Of a stretch of DNA of 53,167 bases, positions 23,728-32,308 are shown one piece after another. The notes below the pieces were generated by a model, which was not told where the DNA came from, did no database searches, and saw only the letters and a program-made list of their open reading frames with translations. Position 1 is the stretch's first letter; each line of letters starts with the position of its first letter. The stretch spans positions 1-53,167 of the forward strand of contig JAHIMF010000040.1 of assembly GCA_018896645.1 (NCBI GenBank), read 5' to 3'. Origin of the DNA: Patescibacteria group bacterium (lineage in GTDB: Bacteria > Patescibacteriota > Patescibacteriia > UBA2591 > JABMQE01). Position numbers and translations under genes: made by a program.

Positions 23728-23756
23728 TTGCCAGAAATTAAAATATTTGGTATCAT
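23728..23756 (+). promoter_or_regulatory. promoter of the restriction-modification cassette
   Basis: TTGCCA (23728-23733), 17 nt ending TGG, TATCAT (23751-23756). The start would be near 23763, giving a leader of about 50 nt that contains the palindrome at 23800. Confidence 0.65.
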
Positions 23757-23799
23757 AGCAATAGATTACCGAAGATACATCGCTATTACTTTAATTATA

Positions 23800-23811
23800 G
23801 TAATATATTAC
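23800..23811. promoter_or_regulatory. probable operator GTAATATATTAC
   Basis: A perfect 12-bp palindrome ending one base before the ATG of the XRE regulator. A likely autoregulatory site, as for C-proteins of restriction-modification systems. Confidence 0.5.
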
Positions 23812-23812
23812 A

Positions 23813-24025
23813 ATGAAGTCAAACAATAAATCCATAATAGCGGAAAATATAAAGAAATACCGTAACAAGTTAGGTGTTTCCCAAGATCGGCTCTCAAAAT
23901 TAGCCGATGTGACCTATAACACGATTATTAAAATTGAGTCTGGCGCAAATAAAAATCCGACAATAGAAACTTTGTCTAAAATTGCCAAAGCTCTTAGTGT
24001 TGGCGTTGATGATTTAATAAAGTAA
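23813..24025 (+). CDS. XRE-family transcriptional regulator (controller-like)
   Basis: A 70-residue protein that is a single HTH_3 domain: IAENIKKYRNKLGVSQDRLSKLADVTYNTIIKIESG, then TIETLSKIAKALSVGVDDLIK. Size and position, 4 nt before mod, are those of controller (C) proteins that time expression of restriction-modification genes. The 12-bp palindrome just before the ATG is a plausible binding site. A scrap resembling its last ten residues (ALGVTLDDLI) occurs after res at 28916. Confidence 0.85.
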   Translation: MKSNNKSIIAENIKKYRNKLGVSQDRLSKLADVTYNTIIKIESGANKNPTIETLSKIAKALSVGVDDLIK

Positions 24026-24029
24026 AATT

Positions 24030-26003
24030 ATGAACAATAACGGCATACATCGTAAAAAGGATTCGGCGCGGATTGTCTGGGACTCAAAGCCCCACCGCGC
24101 GCCGAACCCCAAAGACATTGAATTTCAAACCGCGGAGGTGGTGCTTCCTAATCCCGAGACTGCCGGGCAGTTGCCGATGTCTTTCCGCGATAATCTTCTC
24201 GGCGAAGAAGAACTGGACAAGCAGAAAATGAACCGCCTTATTTGGGGCGACAATCTGCTGGCGATGCAAGCGCTTTTGAATCAGGGCTATGAGGGCAAAA
24301 TAAATCTTATCTACATTGACCCGCCGTTTGATTCTAAAGCGGACTATTCGCATAAAATAAAACTCCCCGCCTCCGCAAATGCTACGGCGGGCAAGGGCGA
24401 TTTCGAATTTACAAAAGAGCCGAGCGTAATTGAACGGCTCGCCTACAAGGACACTTGGGCCGGCGGCACGGACAGCTATTTGGATATGCTCTACCCGCGC
24501 CTGCAACTGATGAAGCGCCTTCTCGCGCCGGACGGTTCAATTTATGTGCATCTTGATTGGCATATCGGGCATTATGTAAAAGTGATGATGGATGAGATTT
24601 TTGGGAAAGATAATTTTATAAATGAGGTTGTTTGGAAAAAATATTCTGGGGTAAAGAATCAGGCTAGTCAAAAATTTACCACCCAAACTGACAGTATATT
24701 TCTGTATTCAAAAACGGATAAACACATTTTCAATCAACTATACCGAGAAATGACTGAAGGGTATATTAAAGGCGAGTATAAATATACCGACGAAACAGGC
24801 AGGAAATATGCACTTTTGCGAGGCCGAGGATACCAACAGTCAGGGCAAAATAAACGAAAATATTTAGATGAAGCAAAAGGTGCGCCCATAACAAGTTTGT
24901 GGGACGATGATGATTTGCAATTAAATACATCCAGCGCGGAACGTACCGATTATGATACTCAAAAGCCAATTTCTTTACTCGAAAGAATAATAAAAACATC
25001 AACCGATGAGAATAATCTTGTCGCAGATTTTTTCATTGGTTCCGGCACCACTCTTGCTGTTGCCGAAAAACTCAACCGCCGATGGATTGGATGCGAACTT
25101 GGCAAAGTTGGTATACAGGTTGCGCGCGGGCGGCTTGTTGAGCAAAAATCAAAACCATTTCTGATTGAAAATATCGGCAACTATCAGCGCGAGATGATTT
25201 ATCTTGGCGGGGCGCGGATTTACGAAATGCAGAAAATCATTTTGAAACTATACGGCGCAGAGCCAATGGCAAACCGCAAGGATTTGGGCGTAAGAAAAAC
25301 CGAAGATGGAACATTGGAACTGGTTTATTGCGGCTATCCGGACAGAGCAGTCGCGGCGCATAAGATTGAGGATTTGGCGATGGAAGCGCAGACACTTGAC
25401 GGCGCGGGATATAAACGGCTCGTAGTGTTGGCGTGGGATTATGAATATAATTTTGACGAATTACTCTCGGCGCGCGTTAAAGCTGCAGGCAAGGATATAA
25501 AAACGGAAATTGTCAGTCGCCAAATCCCGCCAGACATTTATGAGTATTTGAAACAGGCAAAATCCGAACAAGACATTGAACGGCTCTCGGACAAAGTGAA
25601 GTTTTTGGAAAAGCCGTATTTGAAATTAAAAAAGCCGGAGGTGAAAGGCAATTCGGTCGCCATTGGCATTGAAAAGTATGTGCTATACGATTTTCCGCTC
25701 GGAAACGGGAAGAAAGCAGATGAAGATCGCGAGGAATTGATGCGCCTTGTTAAAGATAATTTTGCTATATTGATTGACTATTGGGCCGTGGATTGGGATT
25801 ACGACGGACTCACTTTCAAAAGCCAATGGCAAGATTTGCGCGGTTTGGGACGAAAGACAAAAGTGGTGACGACGAAAAAAGAGCATACCTATCCCTCGAC
25901 TGCGCTCGGGACAGGCGAAAAAGCGGGAAAACATACTATTGCTGTGCGCGTAGTGGATATTTTCGGCAACGACGCAACAGCAACGATTGATATTAAGACA
26001 TAA
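24030..26003 (+). CDS. mod: type III restriction-modification methyltransferase (Mod)
   Basis: A 657-residue adenine-specific DNA methyltransferase of the beta class. Motif IV is DPPF (97-100), and motif I is DFFIGSGTT around 333-341 in the C-terminal half. The order DPPF before FxGxG and the partner res gene identify a type III Mod, which methylates and provides target recognition. The target recognition domain lies between the motifs (about 200-300). A long C-terminal part (about 400-657) follows. An in-frame palindrome at 24366-24391 encodes PASANATAGK. Start ATG 24030, 4 nt after the regulator stop; no Shine-Dalgarno. Confidence 0.9.
   Translation: MNNNGIHRKKDSARIVWDSKPHRAPNPKDIEFQTAEVVLPNPETAGQLPMSFRDNLLGEEELDKQKMNRLIWGDNLLAMQALLNQGYEGKINLIYIDPPFDSKADYSHKIKLPASANATAGKGDFEFTKEPSVIERLAYKDTWAGGTDSYLDMLYPRLQLMKRLLAPDGSIYVHLDWHIGHYVKVMMDEIFGKDNFINEVVWKKYSGVKNQASQKFTTQTDSIFLYSKTDKHIFNQLYREMTEGYIKGEYKYTDETGRKYALLRGRGYQQSGQNKRKYLDEAKGAPITSLWDDDDLQLNTSSAERTDYDTQKPISLLERIIKTSTDENNLVADFFIGSGTTLAVAEKLNRRWIGCELGKVGIQVARGRLVEQKSKPFLIENIGNYQREMIYLGGARIYEMQKIILKLYGAEPMANRKDLGVRKTEDGTLELVYCGYPDRAVAAHKIEDLAMEAQTLDGAGYKRLVVLAWDYEYNFDELLSARVKAAGKDIKTEIVSRQIPPDIYEYLKQAKSEQDIERLSDKVKFLEKPYLKLKKPEVKGNSVAIGIEKYVLYDFPLGNGKKADEDREELMRLVKDNFAILIDYWAVDWDYDGLTFKSQWQDLRGLGRKTKVVTTKKEHTYPSTALGTGEKAGKHTIAVRVVDIFGNDATATIDIKT
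24366..24391. repeat. CCCGCC...GGCGGG palindrome inside mod
   Basis: CCCGCC (24366-24371) and GGCGGG (24386-24391) with an inner GCA-aa-TGC stem, translated in frame as PASANATAG between motif IV and the following helix. Confidence 0.7.
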
Positions 26004-26007
26004 TTAT

Positions 26008-28896
26008 ATGGCAAAGAAAATCAAAAATAATCCGCTCAACGAATTGCCGCTTGCCGCCGCGCTTGAGGGTGAAGTCCGCGCTTGGGCGGATCAGGGCTGG
26101 CAGGGCGTAACGCAAACTACCTACGAACTTTTGGCGTATTGGTTTAATCGCGGGGAAGAAACTGATGAAAAATTTCACGATTGCCAGCGCCGAGCAGTAG
26201 AGACGATTATTTACTGCCACGAGGTTTTGGGTATTGAGACGCTGAAGCAGGCATTTGAAAAATTTGCTCCCGAAGCGCTGGCGGCAAGCGCGGCTCTTTC
26301 GGAAGAAGTAGAGAGTCTGCCATTTGCGAAATACTGCCTCAAGATGGCAACTGGAACCGGCAAGACCTGGGTTTTGGCCGCGCTTTTGGTGTGGCAATAT
26401 TTCAATGCATTGAATAACGAACGGCCGGGCAAACTTGCCCGCCGTAGCCTCGGCGCAGGCGGGTACTCCGCGCATTTTTTGCTTGTCGCGCCTGGACATG
26501 AAGTATTGAACCGATTGCTGGATATGTTTTTGGGTAAGCACGACCCGAAAACCGGCAACCGCGATAAATCAAAATCGGATTTTGAACGGCCGCTTTTTAT
26601 GCCCGAAGGCGAGCGTTTTCGCAATCGTTTCCACTTGCAGATTTTGGAACCAGCGGATATTCGGCCAAATTTTACACCGCCGGACGAGCCGTTTGCGTAT
26701 ATTACAAATTGGCAGCAGTTTCGTTTGAACGAATCCAGCAATTTATGGGACCAACTAACTGGCGCTGATGTGGAGGAACAACCGCGCGGCGAGATTATTG
26801 CCGATTTCCTCTCCGAGTATTCGGATTTGATAATTTTTAATGACGAAGCGCACCATGTCCACGGGGCTAAAACCGCCAAGGGCGAGGAATTAGTGTGGCG
26901 AAAATTTCTAACCGTTTTGTATAGCCGAATGGCGGAAAAACGCGGCGGCGAGAAAGGCGCATTTTTACAAATTGATTTTTCCGCCACCCCTTTTTACGGA
27001 AGCGCGGAGAAAAAAGAGTATTTCCCCCATATTGTTTATGATTTTAATTTGGTGGAAGCAATGAAGGCAATGCTCGTCAAGCAGATATTTTTGGAAGAAC
27101 GGCAGTCGCTTGCTGGCGCTGGATTGAAAGCGCTTAAACCAACGGCCGAAAGAGAGCAACCGGACGATGACCACACGCGCGGGAAAATTGTTGGTTTATC
27201 CGAAGAACAAAAACTACTTTTGGATATCGGCAGAAAGAAATTAGAGCAAATCGCTGTTGAGTTTCGCAGAAAAGAATTGGATAAAAAACCTGTGCTTTTC
27301 GTGTTGGCAGAAAATACCGAAGTTGCGGATTTGGTGGCAGAGCATTTGGCGAATTTAACCGACGAGCGCGGCAGAAACTATCGTAATCAGATTCTCGTGA
27401 TACATTCCAAAGTGAAAAAGGGCGGCGGGACAGAACTAACCGATAAAGAATGGGAGGAATATCGGCTGCCGCTTGAGACATTAGATGAACCGGAAGAAAT
27501 AAATCCCGTTAGAGTGGTGGTAAGCGTTTTGATGTTGCGCGAGGGTTTTGATACTCAAAATGTCGCGGTTATTGTTGTTTTAAGAAGCGAAAATATGGTT
27601 AATTTGCTTTTGGAGCAAATCGTTGGTCGCGGTGTTCGGCTGATGTTTCCAAAATATAAATATCCAGAACTTGCGGATTTGAAGCGAGAAGCGCGGGAGG
27701 ATGTGATAAATAAGCGTGTGCCCAAAAACTCTTTTGATTTTCTGTTTGTTGTTGAACACCCAGAATTCAGAAAGTTTTACGAAGAACTACAGAAACAAGG
27801 ATACGCGATCGGTATCGGCGATTCTTCGGGCACGGGAACAACCGGGGATTTGGTTTTGTCGGAAGCTACGCCGGAGAGAATTAAAAAATATGACCTCTCT
27901 TGGCCGATACAAGTGTATGAGCAATCGCCCAAATTTGATTTTTCCGCTATAGATATTTCAAAACTGCCAAAATATTCAATCCCGTTTGAAACACTTAAAA
28001 AACAACTTTCCCAAATCGCCGTTACTGAAACGAACGCCGAGACCGGAGGAAAAATCAAAACATGGAAACTAGATAACAAGTATTTCGATTATGCCCATTT
28101 CTTACGCCAAGCAACGATGGCGGTAGCTTCCGAGCGTGGCGCGCATATTCTCACGAGCAAAATGGCGGATATTACCGGAATTATTGATGAGTATGTGAGT
28201 AAATACATATTCGGTGGCGAAATCGATTTTCAAAAATCAGAAAATTATACGGTTCTCAATTATGCGCCACTTTTTGATTTCGTCGTTGGGAGCGTCAAAA
28301 GGATTTTGCTTGACGGACTCGGCGCGATTCAATACGAAGTAAAGGCGGGGAAAGTCGGCAGGTTAAACGATGTAAAAAAGATATATGTGCGCGAGTCGCT
28401 CTCTGTTCCTGTGGAGCGTTGTATTTATCCGCTTTCCGCATATTCACGATTAGGAGAAGGTTTTGAGAAAAAATTTATGGAAGAAACTTTGGACAAGTCC
28501 GCCGAGGTAGAGGCGTTTGGTAAAATTCAGCAGAGAAAACATCCGCTTAATATTTCCTATCGTGATAAAGACGGGATCAAGCGCGACTATTTTCCAGATT
28601 TTATTATCAAGACGAAAGATAAAATGTATATTGTGGAAACAAAAGCTGAAGATGAAATACAGAAAGCGGAAGGCAGCGAAAAAAACTTGATCGTTTTGAA
28701 GGCGCGCGCGGCGGTGAGTTGGTGCAAAACGGCAAGCCAAGTAGCGTTGCCAGACCAGCCGCAAGATTGGGAATATTTTATGCTTTCCGAAAAAACATTC
28801 AACGAAAACCGACAACTGGGTTTTGACTCGTTGGCAGGATTGGGGAGATTAGATTTGGAACGACTTTTGTTGAGTGAGGCAGGGAAATTGTTTTAG
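26008..28896 (+). CDS. res: type III restriction enzyme (Res)
   Basis: A 962-residue ATP-dependent endonuclease subunit. Superfamily 2 motor: Walker A ATGTGKT (about 114-120), DEAH box at 279-282 (FNDEAHHVHG), IDFSATPFYG (motif III) and QIVGRGVRLMFP (motif VI). The C-terminal nuclease domain has PD-863/864 and E877-T-K879, the PD-(D/E)XK site. It works with Mod to cleave DNA between two inversely oriented unmethylated sites. Start ATG 26008, 4 nt after the mod stop. In-frame palindromes at 26427-26463 add a GKLARRSLGAGG segment. Confidence 0.92.
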   Translation: MAKKIKNNPLNELPLAAALEGEVRAWADQGWQGVTQTTYELLAYWFNRGEETDEKFHDCQRRAVETIIYCHEVLGIETLKQAFEKFAPEALAASAALSEEVESLPFAKYCLKMATGTGKTWVLAALLVWQYFNALNNERPGKLARRSLGAGGYSAHFLLVAPGHEVLNRLLDMFLGKHDPKTGNRDKSKSDFERPLFMPEGERFRNRFHLQILEPADIRPNFTPPDEPFAYITNWQQFRLNESSNLWDQLTGADVEEQPRGEIIADFLSEYSDLIIFNDEAHHVHGAKTAKGEELVWRKFLTVLYSRMAEKRGGEKGAFLQIDFSATPFYGSAEKKEYFPHIVYDFNLVEAMKAMLVKQIFLEERQSLAGAGLKALKPTAEREQPDDDHTRGKIVGLSEEQKLLLDIGRKKLEQIAVEFRRKELDKKPVLFVLAENTEVADLVAEHLANLTDERGRNYRNQILVIHSKVKKGGGTELTDKEWEEYRLPLETLDEPEEINPVRVVVSVLMLREGFDTQNVAVIVVLRSENMVNLLLEQIVGRGVRLMFPKYKYPELADLKREAREDVINKRVPKNSFDFLFVVEHPEFRKFYEELQKQGYAIGIGDSSGTGTTGDLVLSEATPERIKKYDLSWPIQVYEQSPKFDFSAIDISKLPKYSIPFETLKKQLSQIAVTETNAETGGKIKTWKLDNKYFDYAHFLRQATMAVASERGAHILTSKMADITGIIDEYVSKYIFGGEIDFQKSENYTVLNYAPLFDFVVGSVKRILLDGLGAIQYEVKAGKVGRLNDVKKIYVRESLSVPVERCIYPLSAYSRLGEGFEKKFMEETLDKSAEVEAFGKIQQRKHPLNISYRDKDGIKRDYFPDFIIKTKDKMYIVETKAEDEIQKAEGSEKNLIVLKARAAVSWCKTASQVALPDQPQDWEYFMLSEKTFNENRQLGFDSLAGLGRLDLERLLLSEAGKLF
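26427..26463. repeat. two adjoining palindromes inside res
   Basis: GGGCAA-ac-TTGCCC (26427-26440) overlaps CCCGCC-gta-GCC-tc-GGC-gca-GGCGGG (26438-26463). Both stems are perfect and both are translated. Confidence 0.8.
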
Positions 28897-28915
28897 GCGG
28901 CGCGCCAGCTTTGCG

Positions 28916-28951
28916 GGCGCTCTTGGTGTTACTCTTGATGATTTAATCTAA
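28916..28951 (+). pseudogene. scrap of an XRE-type regulator C-terminus
   Basis: The frame GALGVTLDDLI* ends at TAA 28949-28951 and resembles the end of the regulator at 23813 (KALSVGVDDLIK). It is too short for function. It may be a scar of recombination at the right edge of the restriction cassette. Confidence 0.35.
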
Positions 28952-28980
28952 GCAAACTAACTGGCAATCAAATAAAATCA

Positions 28981-29394
28981 ATGAAACCTTACGCAAAAAG
29001 TAAAGAAGTTGTTCTTGAAAAAAGCGTTAAAGGTGAACTCTATATAAACGGAAGTAAAGCTAACCTCAAACGCCTACTAATCAATCTTATTCATAACGCC
29101 ATTGATTACAACAAGCCGCGAGGAAAAGCGACAGTGTCTTTGCGGGCAAGTGGAAATCAAATTGAATTAAAAATTGTGGACACAGGCATTGGCATTAAAA
29201 AAGAGGATTTAAAAAATATTTTTGACCGTTTTTATAAAGCAGATCAAGCGAGAATTAAGCAATCAGGCGGAGCCGGACTTGGCCTTTCCATTGTAAAGGA
29301 AATTGTTGAATTACATAATGGAACAATCGAAATAAAAAGCGAAACAAATGTGGGCACTGAAATTACTGTTATGCTGCCGTTGGTTTATTCATAG
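28981..29394 (+). CDS. truncated sensor histidine kinase (ATPase domain only)
   Basis: A 137-residue HATPase_c domain: N box NLIHNAIDYNK, G1 DTGIGIKKEDL, F box FDRFYK, G2 GGAGLGLSIVKEI. Full kinases carry a HisKA dimerisation domain with the phospho-accepting His and usually a membrane sensor upstream; none is present. In-frame codons continue upstream only to a TGA at 28939. The truncation point coincides with the end of the restriction-modification cassette, so the 5' part was probably lost when the cassette inserted. It could bind ATP but cannot autophosphorylate. Confidence 0.8.
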   Translation: MKPYAKSKEVVLEKSVKGELYINGSKANLKRLLINLIHNAIDYNKPRGKATVSLRASGNQIELKIVDTGIGIKKEDLKNIFDRFYKADQARIKQSGGAGLGLSIVKEIVELHNGTIEIKSETNVGTEITVMLPLVYS

Positions 29395-29481
29395 AATCTT
29401 CATTTTAATATTTTATACTAAAAACAAAGTTGATTTTTTTATTTGAAAAAAATTTTATAAAAGATCGCAAAGTAAGAATAT

Positions 29482-30366
29482 ATGCTAAAACAACTGACTA
29501 AATCAAAGAGAGTGTTAATTTTAATCATAATTTTTGCTGTTTTATTTTTGTCTTATTTTGGATACACAAAAATATATCAAAAAAGAAATATTCTAACTCT
29601 GCCAAGCACTTTGCACGAAATTTCCGGCATATCATATTTTGATAAAAATATAATTATTTGCGAGCAGGATGAGCTGGGCGATATATTTTTTTATGACTTG
29701 AAGAAAAAGGAGATTATTAACAGGATTAATGTTGCCTCGCCGGGGGACCTTGAAGACATCACACTAGCGAATAATGATTTTTACCTACTCCGTAGTGATG
29801 GTCTGTTATACGAACTCACAAATTATCCGTCGAAGCCTACAACTACTTTATATAATTTAGACCTTGGAGCAAATAATAGCGAGGGGCTGACCTTTGATAG
29901 AAAAATTAATAGTTTGCTCATTTCAACCAAAAGCAATGTTGGCAACACTAAAACTGAAAAAAAATCTAACAAAGATGAACGTTGGATTTATGCCTTTGAT
30001 TTAGCCACTAAAAAGTTAAAGGAAAATCCGTTTTTGATTGTCAATGTCAATGATATTATAAGTTTTATGCAGAATTCAAGCAGGGATATAGCCACTAATA
30101 ATAAAGGCAAAATTAAAATTCATTTTAGACCATCAGGCCTCGAGGTTAATCCAGAATCTGGCAATATTTATATCCTCTCCAGCATTGATAATTTACTGGC
30201 AATTTTTGACCGTCAAGGTAAAGTTTTGTCAATTGAACAATTAGACCCGGACATATTCAATCAGCCGGAAGGGATCACCTTTGACAGCAATGGGGATTTG
30301 TTGATTTCCAATGAGGGCGGTAAGGGCGAGCCAAGTTTAGTCAGGCTGAAACCAAAGGAATTTTAA
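29482..30366 (+). CDS. SdiA-regulated-like beta-propeller membrane protein
   Basis: A 294-residue protein. An N-terminal membrane anchor (about 10-28) is followed by a domain with the SdiA-regulated / YjiK-like beta-propeller pattern: LPSTLHEISGISYFDKNIIICEQDE, GDLEDITLANNDFYLLRSDGLLYEL, NSEGLTFDRKINSLLIST, PSGLEVNPESGNIYILSS and QPEGITFDSNGDLLISNEGG. Such proteins are extracytoplasmic and may bind metal or act as phosphoesterase-like enzymes; activity is not shown by the sequence. It is followed 27 nt later by a lipoprotein gene, a probable two-gene operon ended by the terminator at 30918. Confidence 0.7.
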   Translation: MLKQLTKSKRVLILIIIFAVLFLSYFGYTKIYQKRNILTLPSTLHEISGISYFDKNIIICEQDELGDIFFYDLKKKEIINRINVASPGDLEDITLANNDFYLLRSDGLLYELTNYPSKPTTTLYNLDLGANNSEGLTFDRKINSLLISTKSNVGNTKTEKKSNKDERWIYAFDLATKKLKENPFLIVNVNDIISFMQNSSRDIATNNKGKIKIHFRPSGLEVNPESGNIYILSSIDNLLAIFDRQGKVLSIEQLDPDIFNQPEGITFDSNGDLLISNEGGKGEPSLVRLKPKEF

Positions 30367-30393
30367 AATATTTTTATACCTATCTAAAAATTT

Positions 30394-30906
30394 ATGAGAA
30401 TAATAAGCGGGGCCATTTTTCTATTTTTAGGATTATTTTTTATAACCGGTTGCAGCCAAAATCGTCCTAATAAACTATATATAAATGAGTTTATGGCCAG
30501 CAATAGTTCATTTTCTACAGATGAATTCAACGAGAATGACGATTGGATTGAAATTTATAACCCGAATTCTCATCCAGTTGATATTGGAGGAATGTATATT
30601 TCAGATAGCAAAAATAATCTAACAAAACAGCAAATTCCTACAACTGCATCTGAGCTAACCACAATTGAACCCAATAATTTTTTGGTTCTTTGGGCTGATG
30701 GGCAAACCGAACAAGGTGCTTTGCATCTTGGCATAAAACTTTCTAATTTGGGAGAGGATTTGATTTTAACGGCGCCAAATGGCTTTATTGTTGATTCTTA
30801 TAATTACAATTCTCAAAAGGCAAATGTTTCTATGGGACGCAAACCTGATGGCAGTAATAATTGGGTGACTTTTGAAACACCTACGCCCAGTGCTTCAAAT
30901 AATTGA
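30394..30906 (+). CDS. lipoprotein with lamin-tail (LTD) domain
   Basis: A 170-residue protein with a lipoprotein signal peptide (lipobox FITGC, Cys20) followed by one LTD domain: LYINEFMASNSSF, NDDWIEIYNPNSHPVDIGGMYISD, NFLVLWADGQ, LHLGIKLSNLGEDLILTAPNG. LTD domains in bacteria occur on secreted and membrane proteins and are thought to mediate binding; the ligand is unknown. The mature protein would be lipid-anchored on the outer face of the membrane. Confidence 0.85.
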   Translation: MRIISGAIFLFLGLFFITGCSQNRPNKLYINEFMASNSSFSTDEFNENDDWIEIYNPNSHPVDIGGMYISDSKNNLTKQQIPTTASELTTIEPNNFLVLWADGQTEQGALHLGIKLSNLGEDLILTAPNGFIVDSYNYNSQKANVSMGRKPDGSNNWVTFETPTPSASNN

Positions 30907-30917
30907 TTTTTCCATTA

Positions 30918-30987
30918 CGGTATTTTTTATTTTTCACGATTATGTTGACAATATCGTGAAAACCGGATTTTCGTCAAAAAAATACCG
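30918..30987. terminator. bidirectional terminator between convergent genes
   Basis: Outer stem CGGTATTTTTT/AAAAAATACCG and inner stem TTTTCACGAT/ATCGTGAAAA. It has T-tracts on both strands and lies between the lipoprotein gene (+) and comF (-). Confidence 0.75.
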
Positions 30988-31032
30988 CCAGTTTAAAAAA
31001 CTTCTAAAACTTTTCAAACTCTTCAAACATTT

Positions 31033-32025
31033 TCAATCCCTTGCCAAACAAAATACCCAAACCTCTTTCACTCCAGCTATTTTCAAAGCTTTCGCCGCCG
31101 CATTAGTAGTTGCTCCGGTAGTCAACACATCATCAATCAGGACAACAGTCCTGTTTTTTATTTGTATGTCATTATTCAATTCGGCCGCATCGTCATTCGT
31201 AGCATTTGCCTGCCCGCCATCAAGTTCGCTCGCAGGCGAAGTTGGGCGGGTAGATTCGGATATAATTCGCCTGCCCTGCTCTCGAGAGCCTCCCTTCGGT
31301 CTTGAGCTCAGGGTCGAAAGACGACCCTCATGGAGAGGAGCGGAGTCGAAGGGTAGATTCGGATTAGTATTAATTTCAAAGGCGTTTTTTATATTGGCTT
31401 CCCGGTCCTTGCTTTTTAGCTTCATCTGGGCGCTGGTATATCTTTTACGAATTAAAACATTAGCGGCCACTGGCCAGCCAAGGTATTTTCCCAATCCACG
31501 GGCCAAAATTTCAGCTTGATTAAAACCCCGTTCGCGCAGGCGTTTGGAGTGAAGAGGAACAGGGATGAGGAGAGGCGTATTGTTTTTGGAATATGACGCG
31601 AACAAAAATCCCGGCGCCATTTTCAGGAGCATCAAATTATACGGACTCAAGCCTTTTTTTAAAATTGATTTTGGCAGGATATGATTTTGAAGTTGTTTTA
31701 AAAATTTTGCCATCAACCAAGCCAGGGGTGGACCTAAACCAGTAATAAATTTGTATTTAAAAACATGAATCGCTTGTTGGATTAAATCGTCTTCATAAGA
31801 AGCAGCGCACATAGCGCCGTTAATATAGGTTTTACCCAAGCACTCTTTATGGGTTTTGCCAAAAATCGTTGGTTTGCCGCAGACTATACAGGGAAAATCG
31901 GTTTTCGTGGTGATTGCCATTAAACAATCATTACAAAGCCAAAAGCCTTGTTTGCCGCAGCCCAGACATTCAATCGGGAACAGGCAGTCCATCGAGGATT
32001 TTATTATCCATTTAATTACATTCAT
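31033..32025 (-). CDS. comF: ComF family phosphoribosyltransferase-like protein
   Basis: A 330-residue ComF protein, related to competence protein ComFC. An N-terminal zinc finger has C20/C23, C31/C34 and C46/C49. The conserved PVPLHSKRLRERGFNQAEILA segment and the PRPP-loop-like VVLIDDVLTTGATTNAA follow. ComF family proteins are about 220-240 residues; here an extra 73-residue stretch (about 218-290, low-complexity, SSRPKGGSREQGRR and PTSPASELDGGQANA) splits the domain just before the PRPP motif. It is encoded by palindromic repeats (31213-31352). Activity depends on whether this loop is tolerated. A link to DNA uptake with the pilus locus nearby is inferred. Confidence 0.85.
   Translation of the reverse strand: MNVIKWIIKSSMDCLFPIECLGCGKQGFWLCNDCLMAITTKTDFPCIVCGKPTIFGKTHKECLGKTYINGAMCAASYEDDLIQQAIHVFKYKFITGLGPPLAWLMAKFLKQLQNHILPKSILKKGLSPYNLMLLKMAPGFLFASYSKNNTPLLIPVPLHSKRLRERGFNQAEILARGLGKYLGWPVAANVLIRKRYTSAQMKLKSKDREANIKNAFEINTNPNLPFDSAPLHEGRLSTLSSRPKGGSREQGRRIISESTRPTSPASELDGGQANATNDDAAELNNDIQIKNRTVVLIDDVLTTGATTNAAAKALKIAGVKEVWVFCLARD
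31213..31352. repeat. palindromic repeat cluster inside comF
   Basis: CCCGCC (31213-31218) pairs with GGCGGG (31245-31250) around an inner TTCGC/GCGAA stem. A second hairpin AGGGTCG/CGACCCT spans 31310-31328, and a ggagtcgaag word ends the cluster. It is in frame and accounts for the extra loop in ComF. Confidence 0.75.
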
Positions 32026-32112
32026 GATTAACGATTTAAAAAAAGTTAGCCGAAGCTAACTTTTAAATTTATCATTTGCCATTTTTCATTTATCATTTTT
32101 GGTGATTGATTA

Positions 32113-32210
32113 ATAGGGTTGTTAATAAAGTTAATAGAGTTAATAATTCAATTTTTTTATCAATTTTATTAACTATTATATTAACCTTATTAACAACATA
32201 TTAATTCCAT
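32113..32210. repeat. spacer hairpin (gttaataaag / attaacctt words)
   Basis: gttgttaataaagttaatag on the left and attaaccttattaacaac on the right, around an AT-rich loop. It lies in the 283-nt gap between comF and clpC, which has no gene. Confidence 0.7.
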
Positions 32211-32308
32211 CAGATGATAAATGATAATATGCCAAATGGATAAATTTTTTGAGTACCCAGTCAGAGCAGTCAAGACTGCCTAACCACTGTCAAAACAGCG
32301 TCGAAATA

